Shown here in pieces: positions 1 through 10,506 of a stretch of 64,000 nt of DNA. The stretch lies in the NCBI GenBank assembly GCA_016801845.1, contig CM028920.1, positions 7,062,501 to 7,126,500 of the forward strand, in the 5' to 3' direction. This stretch comes from Polydactylus sextarius (Eukaryota > Chordata > Actinopteri > Polynemidae). Below the pieces are notes generated by a model. The model saw nothing but the letters and a program-made list of their open reading frames with translations, did no database searches and was not told the DNA's origin. The position numbers were made by a program, and so were the translations under genes. Position 1 is the stretch's first letter, and each line of letters opens with the position of its first letter.

Positions 1-3000
1 AGCCTTTGAGAAATTCATTGTGGTTCAAATCGTTTTCATACATCCTGCAAAAGCTGCACAATATGTGATACCTTTTTTAGAACATTGTACCATTGTTAAT
101 TGTACCTAGCATAGTTACCAAATAAGATTTGGTCATGAGAAAAAAAACTAAACCATCAGTCTCAACAACAACACCTCGACTCTACTGCCCCAACATCCAC
201 AGGTCTGTGTTAAGTCAAGGTGCCATATTTAAGCCAGTCTATTTCTGTCATGTTGTATTTCATAAGGTAACAGCCTGCCTGTCTGCTGACTGCATGTTCC
301 ACACTTCACTTTATCAAACAAATGCTAACTCTGGTCAGCAACATGTATTATTTTCTACAGAAATGTCTTCACATAGACACTTTAACTTTGTATGATGTTT
401 CAGCCAAAGTGCATGTGTCAGGTTAAAAAAGGTCCCTTTCTACAAATTACATTTAATTAGCATATTCTATTCCAGAACATATGATTATTGCACTGTAGAG
501 ATTGTTCATTTTTAGCAGGGAAAAGTCCTAGCATTGTTTTGGATAGATAGTCTTACTTGTTGAGTGGTGTGGGAATATCAGGTTGTGAGCAGAGATACTG
601 TATGTGAGAGCATTTTTCCTTTTACTGTCTGCACTCATGTCTTGCCCAGAATAAAGCCTCACATGGACTTGCCCACCCTCCTTCCCTTCTGACGCCAAAC
701 CTCCTCTTCTAGCAAGTTTCTCTGTTTGTCTCCAAGTCTCCAACAGAAAAATAGACTCAATATTTGTGCCAAATAGTTATTACAGACTTATTTATGCTAG
801 TCAGATAGCTGATGCATGTTATACCAAGAGTTAAAATAAAACAAAAAATAAAAACAAAAACTGAGTTTTAAGGAAGAAAACATTATAGCATGTGGTGTTA
901 AACTGTAAATTTGACAGGTGGCTATTAAACATGTTATTTCAGTGCAGTAACTACTTTTTCCTTAATAAAGAGTAATGTAAGAGATTGTGATCAAAAATCA
1001 GTTATCAATGACTAATCCTGGGAGCTCTCCCCTACTGTAATAATATGTAACATTATGGGTTATTTTTATAATTCCAGTCTTACAAGAGTTGGATTGGATG
1101 ATATTTGGACTTGTACAAGACATGTTAGCTTAATGATAGCATTTAGCAAGGCTAGCATAGGTTGCTATCACATCTAAAACATCCAAAAAGCTTTTTTATG
1201 TTTATATTATATGTGGTCTTGTTAGCTAGCTAGCTAGCAACGTTCAAGTCTTAAGAAAATGACCTGAGTAAATTCAAAGTTTGAAGGACTTTTTAGGAGA
1301 CTAATGTACATTTAGCTAGCTACTTTAAAAATAATGGATCTTTTTCTATGAGTGATAAAGAATTCTAATTTTCATCCAAATGTAGCATAGTTTTAGCCAA
1401 ATGAAGATACAGAAGAAGATTTATTTTTATACATTGCTGTTCTGTAAATACTAGGGGAAGAGCACATGAATTATCCAGTCAAGTACCCTTAAACTATTTC
1501 AGAATGAACAATGAAAACCATCTAGAAAATGATGAAAATGTGACATCTGAGTCTCAGATCTGATGTTTTCGCCTACTGCTGATTTCTATCTCCTCTGAGA
1601 ACCTTCACTGACAAATCACACCTTTTATGTACACCATATTTTATTCTTGAAGAGTTTCCATTGCACTTGAGTAACCTCCAATACCTTCAGAAGCTCAGGC
1701 CAAGTGATGTGCAAATAAACACATGTTTGTGTACAAATGAAGACATACATTTTTGTAGACTGATGTATATTTCAGTATATTTTGGCTAAAATATAACTAG
1801 AATATATGCAGACCAGAGAATTAGGTTATGTCTTCTATCCATAATGTTTTTATCATTAATACATTAACATCACCCTAAGCTTGCTCTCTAATATTAACAG
1901 TTTATAGCATTAAATGAAACACAAAAGATTTGATTGACACTTTTGGTTGCTGTGGCCTGTAAATAGTCATTTGAAGTTTAAAAAAAAAACTGCTGTAAAA
2001 GCAAAGAGCAGATGAGTCGGCCAGTTAAGTTGGACAACAGACACCCAAGAATTGAGCCTCGTCTGGCAGACTTGGGGTCCAACTTTTGTTTGTGCCATTA
2101 TGACTGACACCCACATGTGTTTGGAACCAGGAGGAGCAGGCAAGCAGCCTGACTCATGCTCCTTCATGCCCACTGAGAACTGGGACAAACAGGGGTACGA
2201 GGGGGCGGGGGTAACTGTCTGACAAGCTACTAAACACAGGTATGGGAACTCTAGGAGAGCTGGGACAAAGACTTTATGCTTTTATCTTACACAGCAGCTG
2301 AAATCCTTTTCCATGAAATCCATGACTGTGTGAAAAAAAACTTCTCATCATTTTCTGTGTGATGATAAAATAAAATGCGGAACTAGTAAAACCCTTTGAA
2401 TGCATAAAGATGAAAGTACGAAACAGAGGTGTTTTCCCATTGATGTATTTCTCTGAATTTTGTTTGATCTCACTACAAGAAATGTACTTTTCTGATATGA
2501 AAACAGTGTGATGGCAGCACTGTAATAAATGATTCACTGCAGAGGCCAACCAATCAGAACACTTACATCATCATCAGCATCACACAAAGAAATCAAGAAA
2601 CCAGCTGCCAAACCCACTATCAGCTTCATGGTCTCTCAACTTCAGGCCCCCTGGGTTGGATCCAGTCCACCTTGAGTGGAGACCTTGACCTATGATATTT
2701 CATTGGCAGCAATAAATCTGATATCATTTCTGCTGTGGCGACATTTGGTCCACAAATCATTCCACCAAAACGTCACAATTAATAACTCACTGTTTCACCC
2801 AATGTGTGATTCAAGCTAGATACAAGAATATACACAACTCTAGCTTCACTTGTTGAAACGGTTCATAACATTAAATAAATGTATGAATATAATAAAACTG
2901 CTAATAAATTGGACTAAAGAAGATAGTTATTAATATTTTTCTCATTTATTTTCATAATTGAGGCAGTCACTCAGACAATCAGATAAATATCTAATCTTTC

Positions 3001-3114
3001 AGGCAGCACAGCTCTGGAAACCCACAAGCTCAGGAAACTGTTCGTCACAATTTATGAGAAAAGACTCGCTGCACTTCAACAAGTCGCTAAACTGCCCTTG
3101 AAACACAGAGAGGC
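1..3114. other. AT-rich flanking DNA left of TMEM273-like gene
   Basis: I recognise no gene here. Short open frames at 129-395, 528-743, 1967-2188 and 2274-2549 show no domain, no paired splice sites and no family resemblance. A short (AGCT)n stretch lies near 1227-1240. The last few hundred bases should contain the promoter and 5' UTR of the TMEM273-like gene, but I see no TATA box that can be assigned with confidence. Confidence 0.6.
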
Positions 3115-3175
3115 ATGCAGACGTTTCAGATGTGTGGGTGTTTGTCAGCTGTCGTCAGGGTCAGCCTCATCACCG
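3115..3175 (+). CDS. tmem273: TMEM273-like exon 1 (coding part)
   Basis: Encodes MQTFQMCGCLSAVVRVSLIT and ends in phase 1 before a GTGAGT donor. The ATG was chosen because it opens the only frame that joins in phase to exon 2. The hydrophobic stretch is short for a signal peptide, so a different or additional upstream exon remains possible. Confidence 0.6.
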
Positions 3176-6100
3176 GTGAGTACAGTGGACATCTGTGTGT
3201 TGTTGTTTAGTTGAAACTAATGTTTCTGAAATTTGATTTGAAGACATTTGTTTTTACATAGAGATACGTCATTCCTGTTAAAGTGGACTGGGTTTTGGTG
3301 TAGGCTTACTACAAAAAACAAAAATAAACAAAATTTTACTATCTACACTGTAACATGTGGTCAAAAGATGCTGCTACTTAAAGGCTTACTGTAGCTAACT
3401 AGTGAGATAGCCATGATTAACCATAGCATTTCTTCTAGATGTTATATTTAAAAAAAATTTTTTTAAATCATGAACTGGCATTAATCAAAATATCAGCTAA
3501 AACAACTCAAACAAATTTAAAAAGCAACCTTGCTAAAGTTAAAGATAACTAACTTAGCTGCTGTGTCAGCTTTGTACTGGAGGTTTGCTACTTTTAAAAG
3601 TATTAAACTGTAAATGAGTTCATCTATTTTGATCCTAACATAGATCGACACACAACTAAACAGAGATGTGATTAAATCTTATGAAGTGTAAAATTTATTT
3701 CCTGGTATTCTGGTAAGGCATAAAGCAGTGACGGGTATTTTCATCATGTAGTTACTGTGCAATGACTTCTGGGATGGAGTGATTGATTTAAAAGATGAAT
3801 GAAAACATGAAAACAGCTTTTCTGTTTGTTACACATTTTGCCAGTTTATTGAAGTTTTTGTCATGTCATCATTCTCATGTTGCATCATACCAAATCAGAA
3901 GTACAAGTTATTTCTACTGACACTGTTTTGTTTTGGATTTTTTTTTGTTTGTTTGTTTGTTTTTATGGGGTTAGACACACTAAGCTGTTGGACTGTCCCT
4001 GCTCTCCTTGCTGGACATATTATGTAAGCGGTCGCACTCTGGTCACTCACTGGAAACTTTATCTCTAAACACTCAGGACGTGTTAATCTTAAATTACCAT
4101 TGACCGATACACAACACATTAATCGTCGCATGACTTGTCACAGGCTCCCTAAGCAAGCTTGTTAATGCACTGACAATAAAATAGAATTATAATTCTCATA
4201 GCATGCCTGACTGACAGGTGACTCTGAGTTACTCCACTGTCTTTGGTTATTGTTTATTGATTGCCTGTTTCTGCTGCATTCACCTCAGTTCTGATTTAGG
4301 GTCCCAGTGAAGCTGCTAAATAAATATCATTGCTGGTTTTAAAAAAAAGTAAGACACCCACTTGCTGAGCTTGTATGCTCTGTCTCAGCAACACCCTGCT
4401 GCACTCTGCTACAGTCATACCTCACCTCCCACCATGACACGCCGCTGCCTTTGAACTCTGAGCAGGAGCAGGAGCAGCTGCAACGCCTAGCTCATGAGTC
4501 TCTTGGCACTGGCCATAAATTATAAAATTCTAAACATTTTGTTATATGTCCCTTTGCATGTCTTATGCTCAAACTGCAATGATAATACCAAGAACATGAC
4601 ATGCAAGAGAAAGTTACAGCTCATCAGTTACATAACTGTTCTTGCATGAATTGACCAAATCAATGTGATCTGAGATTGTTGTTTCATTCTGTCAGTTTGT
4701 AAATAAAGCATATGGAGGTGAATCAGGGTTCATCTGTGGTTATCGACACTATTACTGTCACACACAACAAAAAGAATAAAAAGCTGTATAAAAAGTTGAA
4801 TAAATATCATTACAAAGAAGAAAGACACATGCTTACAAAAATACAGGAAACTTTAAATATAAAGTCACAGGTGAGGTGATGATATGAAGTCATATGGTAA
4901 GTGGACGATTGATGCACAGATAAAGTAAATAATCAAATCTAGTTTAACGGATTTACTATAATATATTACCTAGAAGACCTGCAAAAATATTCTGTTTGCT
5001 TTTCCTCACATGCCATCTAAAATCTACTGTGTATTTATTTCTAAACTAAAGTGTTTAAAATAGTTACCAATAAATTCGTTTTTTAATCTTCACATTAATA
5101 ACCTCAATGTTGTTAAAAAAAAATGTTAAAAAATTGTACACGAGGCTTCCACTCACCACACTGAGCACGTTATCATACATTTAATCAGTGTTGAGAGTGG
5201 TGCTATTGCTAAACCTAACAGCAAAAAACGTGTGCAGTGGTATAAAGTGTCCAGGCTCCAACACGTGATATTTACTGTATGTTATCTGAGGCACGGGCCA
5301 GAGGTCAGAGCTCTGGAACCCCACACTAACGGTGACTCTGCTGCTAAGGTGCAGTTACTTTTCTGTCATCCAAGCAATGTTTAAAACGTAGTTTTAATCA
5401 GACAAGTGTAGTGCAGGTGCACAACTGAGATGTTCACTCTTATCTGATTTAAACAGCCCTGTGGTGTCGCCTACTTCCTGTCTCTGAGAGCAGCAACAGT
5501 GAACATGTTTTTCTGACCTGGAAATAAATTAATTGTGTGTTTCAGAGTGTCTGCTGATGACTGTGAGGGGAGATGGACCCGTTTCTGAAGATCAACTAGG
5601 TGAGTCAAAGGAAGAGATAAGCATCAAGCTGATTGCACAGTAGATAAAAAGACAAAAGACTGATTTTTTTTTTCTTCTTCTTCTAACTACATGTTAGAGT
5701 AGTGGCTTCCATTTAGCAACAACACTTCAGTGAAACCAAAGTAAAGTTATTACATTTTAGAAAAAAACCTTGAAATTAAAGAATAAATTCACTGTAATTC
5801 TTACCCAGCACTTGTGCAACCCAGTTAATCAGATAAGTCAGATTTAAAGTGTAAGATTTTTTGAGTCCTTTCATCATCTCACTGATAAATGCAAAGAGAA
5901 TTGAAGCTGATAAGATCAGTGGTTTTAGGTGATACCACAATGGAAATCAGTGTGAAAAAGTTCTGGTGCACATTATGCCATCTCTCCATTACACTTTCTA
6001 GCATTTCTGGTGCAAACAGTCACTTGTAAACTGGGACCAACTGAGTTTCTAAACTCTCAGGTTCATTCTGTACATTCACAGAAATTTTGAAAGTGTCCAG

Positions 6101-7266
6101 AACTCCAAAGTGTTAACCATTACACCATGGAACCACTTTAAATGTCAACTGACTGATCAATTAATTGGCTACTCAATACGGCTTTAGAGAACTGACTAGT
6201 GAAAAAACGATAAAAGTCCAAAGCTGGTGTTTCAATTAATTTGTGCAGTCAGAACTTTCTCACTGTTCTTGTATCAGTGGAAAAACAAGCCGCCGCACTG
6301 TCAAACCATGACGTGTGTGTGTTAAGTAGGTGTGATATGGCTTTTTCACGCACGTTGCTTAGAAAATTTCTAACAGCTTTTGAACCACGGTACTAATTTC
6401 CCATCAATCACAGTTGTAAAAGTGAAATGTAAGCATGATGACCCAGATGAGCACATATGTGTTTTGTTGAGGAGGAGCAGGAGGAGAGTGTTGGCTCACT
6501 GACAAACAGTCACACACCCTCCAACCTCCACCTGTCCATCAATGAGTTGTAAATGAACAAGGTTCAAGTTGCAAACACAAGTGACGCAATTTAATCTGAG
6601 GAAAGCAGCATGAGACCGTGACTGAGACTTTTATGTTCCACAGAGTAAACAAGTTGTGAAATCAAAGATCAACACTCTTCCTTCTCCTGAATGTCACACA
6701 CACACACACACACACACACTGAATATGTTCTTGCGTTACTCAAACTGATGCTATGTTTCGCTCTGGTGCAAGTGTTGTTTTCCACCCTGTTATTGACCAC
6801 CATGTTGGCTGTTGTTGTTTTGTTTTTTTCCCTCTCCTCCAGACATTAAGTACGCTTTGATCGGAGTGGGGATCGGCTTGTTCTTAGTCGCTTTGTTCAT
6901 CATCGTGAAAGTCTGTGTGGTCAGGAGACAGGTGCATGAAAACAACACAGGTGAGGTGGTGGATGCTGGCAGGTTAAACGTCCAGTTCTGTCGAAAACTC
7001 TTTGCTCTTCAGTGTGAAGGTCGAGGTTTATGTCATCATGTGTCAAAATGTTTTTTTTTCTTCAAACAGATAGAAGCGTCATGAGGAGAAACACAGAGGT
7101 GAGATGAGACAAGATAATGGCAGGAAAGACGTTTATATCAAAAGGTTCAAGTTCAAATAACTTTTACTTCACTTGCTTTCAACTACAGTCTCACATGCTC
7201 ACTCTGAGCCATCTCAGCCAGTCAGAGAGTCCCATGGCAGTGGAGAGTACCAACACACAGTGTTAA
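3115..7266 (+). CDS. tmem273: TMEM273-like small single-pass membrane protein (5 coding exons)
   Basis: Joining 3115-3175, 5546-5599, 6843-6950, 7070-7098 and 7189-7266 gives an open frame of 330 bases, 109 residues plus TAA; every junction is GT-AG and the phases agree (1,1,1,0). The core in exon 3 starts DIKYALIGVGIG, runs through a hydrophobic segment at about residues 43-60 and ends in the basic anchor VCVVRR. As I remember it, human TMEM273 (C10orf128, about 105 residues) has a very similar IDIKYALIG segment, hydrophobic stretch and CMIRR anchor. The N-terminus looks like a weak signal sequence and the short acidic ectodomain is poorly conserved. Function is unknown in the family; the expected topology is type I at a membrane. 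Position next to VSTM4 supports orthology, since the two are near neighbours in human. The weakest points are exon 1 (start choice) and the last exon, whose sequence I cannot match to the human tail. Confidence 0.8.
5546..5599 (+). CDS. tmem273: TMEM273-like exon 2
   Basis: A 54-base exon, phase 1 to phase 1, with acceptor TTTCAG and donor GTGAGT. It encodes the end of the leader and the short ectodomain (GDGPVSEDQL). Confidence 0.7.
6695..6719. repeat. (CA)n microsatellite
   Basis: About 12 uninterrupted CA units in intron 2 of the TMEM273-like gene. Confidence 0.95.
6843..6950 (+). CDS. tmem273: TMEM273-like exon 3, transmembrane exon
   Basis: A 108-base exon, phase 1 to phase 1, with acceptor CTCCAG and donor GTGAGG. 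It carries the conserved DIKYALIG start, the membrane segment and the basic stop-transfer KVCVVRR. This is the exon that identifies the gene. Confidence 0.88.
7070..7098 (+). CDS. tmem273: TMEM273-like exon 4
   Basis: A 29-base micro-exon between acceptor AAACAG and donor GTGAGA, encoding DRSVMRRNTE of the cytoplasmic tail. Flanking introns are only 119 and 90 bases. Confidence 0.7.
7189..7266 (+). CDS. tmem273: TMEM273-like exon 5 and stop
   Basis: Acceptor CTACAG, then 25 codons of a Ser/Thr-rich tail and TAA at 7264-7266. The 3' UTR follows with an A-run at 7304-7326 and a poly(A) signal at 7531. Confidence 0.68.
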   Translation, partial: SHMLTLSHLSQSESPMAVESTNTQC

Positions 7267-7303
7267 CAGGTCAGACAGTGATCTACAGAGACGGGAACGC
7301 TGC

Positions 7304-7326
7304 AAAAAAAAAAAAAAAAAAAAAAA
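7304..7326. repeat. Poly(A) tract in 3' UTR
   Basis: A run of about 23 A followed by GAAGAAGAGG, 38 bases after the TMEM273-like stop codon. Confidence 0.95.
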
Positions 7327-7530
7327 GAAGAAGAGGAGGTATCTAGGTGAAAGGTCAACCAGACGGCCTGTTGTTTTCTGAGAAAAGTTCAACATACAAC
7401 CGTTTTACCTCTTGTATTTTGTACGTGTAACATGTATTTTTTTATAGTTTTCATAATGTACCTGTATGTGTGAAGAGAATTGTTTTATTTTTTACTTGGT
7501 TGGATAGAATTACATTGTTTGAAAAAGTTC

Positions 7531-7536
7531 AATAAA
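7531..7536 (+). terminator. Poly(A) signal of TMEM273-like gene
   Basis: A canonical AATAAA lies 265 bases after the stop codon, within AATAAAATAAA, and is the first good signal downstream. Cleavage would be expected at about 7550. Confidence 0.6.
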
Positions 7537-7599
7537 ATAAATTTCAGTCGTTACATTAAAAAGAAAGTCTCCAGCTGCTCTACTAACACACATACCGTA

Positions 7600-8970
7600 C
7601 TACACACATCATTTCACGCCACTCAGCAGAAAACTTCATTACTAATGAAACGTGGTGTGTATTTTCCACCGGGGGGCGACATTTACCTGAAAAGCCGACA
7701 CACTGCAGGCACTTTGTCAATGATTTTTTGCACATTGATGACTGATATTGGTGTCAGCGCTTCATCAGGACCCTGTTTTCTTTTATGAAGCAATATTGTT
7801 GTTGCTGTATCATAAACCAGATGTTTTTGTTTCTACTGCAGCCACTTGGCCTCTTTTTGTTACCCTTTTCCCCACTGACATTAGATGGAGCATTTTGTGA
7901 AAACTTGCAGCACAAGAAACAGTTCAGTTTGTTTAAACGAATACAGGAACAATGTGATATATTATGACCTGGTAAACAAATTATTTATTTATATTTTTTA
8001 TTTACTTGAATAAACAGCTGAAATTTGTTTATAGCCTCCTTAAAAAGTAGACAAGACACCAAGAGATCAAATTAAAAAATAAAAAGCCGCTACATCCACC
8101 AACTTTTCTACACATTGCTAACATGCTAAGTTTGCTATTAAAGCCGAATCTCACTACTTATCCTAAATAACTCATTCTGAAGATGGAATCAGAGACCTCA
8201 AATAATCTATGAATATAAAATATGTGTATGAATGAAACAAGATCCACAGATTTCACGATCTTCATCAGCCAATGACGTTGTCTGTTTTTTTTCCCCTGAA
8301 ATGTAGTTGTTCAGATGAATATTTTTATAAGATATGTCTTCTGTATATTTCTTTAATACAAACAAAGTGTCATGTTATTAGATGAGTTGATGTCTTGCGT
8401 TGTAAAGTCAAGGATCTCACTTACTGTAACTTTAGTGCTGAGGCTACAGATTTAAAGTTTTGGCACAGTTCAGCCTCCGTACCATATGAGCTACATCATC
8501 CTAATTAGACGCCTGAATCCCCTGCCAAGTTTCTGAGTCCACCGATGGACGAAGAAGAACCAATAAAATCTGTCTCTAATATCCTTGTAACTCTATATGC
8601 AAACACAGAATAATAACTAGCAGATGTACTCGCTGTTCAAGTCTTAGTGTTTACTGCACAGACACTGAATTGCTGCTGCTCCTTGACTCATTCTTCCGGA
8701 TGAAAACTTTTGCAACTATTAAATATTAATCTGTTTGCTGAGCTAATTACACATGGTCAAGGACGTTGTTAAAGCTGGACTTATCAGTATTTTCATGTTA
8801 ACAATAGATGAAATGAATTGATCTCGTGTGTTGAACTCAGAGAGCCTTTTAGCACCTTTCAACTCTTTGTTTTGATTTTATTGCCCCGCTAACACTTGCT
8901 ACAAATGCTTTATCAACTCATCAGTACTTTTTAGCTTCACTGGGCCTTTTAGCTTGTTTTAGCTCTTTTT

Positions 8971-9015
<45 letters not shown>

Positions 9016-10330
9016 GTCATTAATTCTGCTCTAAAAAAAAAAAAAACTTTTGCATCCAAAAACTAATTTAAACAGTTAGCTAGCAACACACTAGTGAAAC
9101 AAAACATTGTAGAAAGATGGAAGAAACAGACAGAAACAGAGTTAACGGAGCTAATGCGTCCACTGGATGTATACAAACATAGTTTTATGCTAATAAGTCA
9201 GCATGATAACTTGTTAGCTTGTTGTAGCATTTCTCTTCCACTAAGTGGCCAGAAATCAGATTATACAGCTTTAACATCTCATGTTTGTGCTCCAAGGCTT
9301 TATTTTTATCCAACGTGAAACATTAAGCAAAGTCTTGTTTGCAGAAGTGATAATAAGCAGAGAAAAACACATGAGCTAAGACTTCTGCTGTGTTTAGAGC
9401 CCTAATTTGGTAAAAAAAAATCCCTCACCACACCACACTTTGCACTGAATGCAGTAGAATTCTGGTGAAGTGGAGACTTCTTTGTGAAGGGATAGGCTTT
9501 GTTTGTCAGACTGTCGCCAGACTGGGAGCACTTACGAGGCACTGCAAGTCATCTCCGCTATTATCAGCAAATCAGAAGTGTCCCAGATCTCTACAGTGCT
9601 CTCTGAGGTTTGATAAAAGCCAGAAAAGTGTCCCAGAAACCCAGAGCTGACAGACTGCTGCACAAAGATTCACTGTTGGATCTTGTTACATGTGACCAGA
9701 GATGATGGGAGATAGATGTGGACACCCAGACGCAACGTTAACCATGGGTTTCAGGGGACAGTTTTGACAGCAGTACGAGAAACCGCAACGGTTTAGCACT
9801 TTAAGGAAACTCGGGGATAATCTAAATGACTACGTTTAAACACAAAGTTAATCAACATAAAATGTCACTCGCCATCATTTTATAGGCCCACACACAAACA
9901 CAGACTGCAAACCCAACCCTGACCCCCCTCCTCTCTGTGTCAGCATGTGTGTGTTCCAAAATAAAAACCCTGACTGAGGTCTGCGCCCGCTGTCCTCCAC
10001 AGCTGGAAGTGTGATTTGCTCAGCGTCAATCTCAACAACGCACTCCTCCTTCCACTCCATCCTGCACAGGAAATTACATTTCCCACTCACTCGCCTGGAC
10101 CAGAGGTGTGTGTGTGTGCGAGTGTGTGCGTGCACACGTGTGTGCCCTCGCACATGCTCACCTGTCTATTTCTGTCTGCTTCTGTGTGGATGTGCAATTG
10201 TTTGTATGTGTGTGCACATGAGTCTGGCCAAATGTACTTTCACTGTGTGTGACAGGAGAAGTGGTGGGGAGGGGCAGAGGGAGGTTCTGAGTAGAAACAG
10301 AACGTCCAATGTTTCATATTACACTCCTCA
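7600..10330. other. Intergenic region TMEM273 - VSTM4
   Basis: No gene recognised. It contains the long T tract at 8966-9014 followed by a short A tract, and a GCTAGC-rich stretch at 9070-9270 resembling dispersed fish repeats (AAGTGGCCAGAAATCAGA). From about 10104 there is a TG-rich segment leading into the VSTM4 5' region. Confidence 0.55.
8966..9014. repeat. Poly(T) tract
   Basis: Nearly 50 T with a single C interruption, followed by a 14-base A run at about 9034-9047. It may be the A-tail of a minus-strand retroposed element, but no source body could be identified. Confidence 0.9.
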
Positions 10331-10334
10331 GTTA

Positions 10335-10454
10335 AGGGGGGAGAGAAAAAAAAAAGAGAAGAAGAAGTGGAGGAGGAGGAGCAGGAGGAAACCTGGGGTT
10401 TCTTTTCTTCAGTGGCATTTAACCGGGAGTTTATGGAGGCTGCAACTGTGGAAA
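10335..10454 (+). promoter_or_regulatory. vstm4: VSTM4 5' UTR / proximal promoter region with overlapping uORF
   Basis: A purine-rich block (GAGAAGAAGAAGTGGAGGAG type, 10338-10390) precedes the VSTM4 start. An upstream ATG at 10433 opens a 23-codon frame that runs out of frame across the main ATG (10455) and stops at TGA 10502-10504, two bases before the exon 1 donor. If the transcript starts upstream of 10433 this overlapping uORF should lower translation of the main frame. The transcription start itself cannot be located by eye. Confidence 0.5.
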
Positions 10455-10506
10455 ATGAAGATCTCCTCTGTGGTCTTCGCTCTCCTGACTCGAGCACTGC
10501 TTGAAG
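10455..10506 (+). CDS. vstm4: VSTM4 exon 1, signal peptide
   Basis: Encodes MKISSVVFALLTRALLE, a short classic leader, ending in phase 1 at donor GTAGAA. The ATG is the first in this frame that gives a leader joining in phase to the Ig exon. Confidence 0.88.

Larger units (their letters stand above)
3176..6842 (+). other. tmem273: Introns 1 and 2 of TMEM273-like gene
   Basis: Intron 1 (3176-5545) and intron 2 (5600-6842) are AT-rich with no other gene seen. A (CA)n microsatellite of about 25 bases (6695-6719) lies about 120 bases upstream of the transmembrane exon. Confidence 0.6.
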
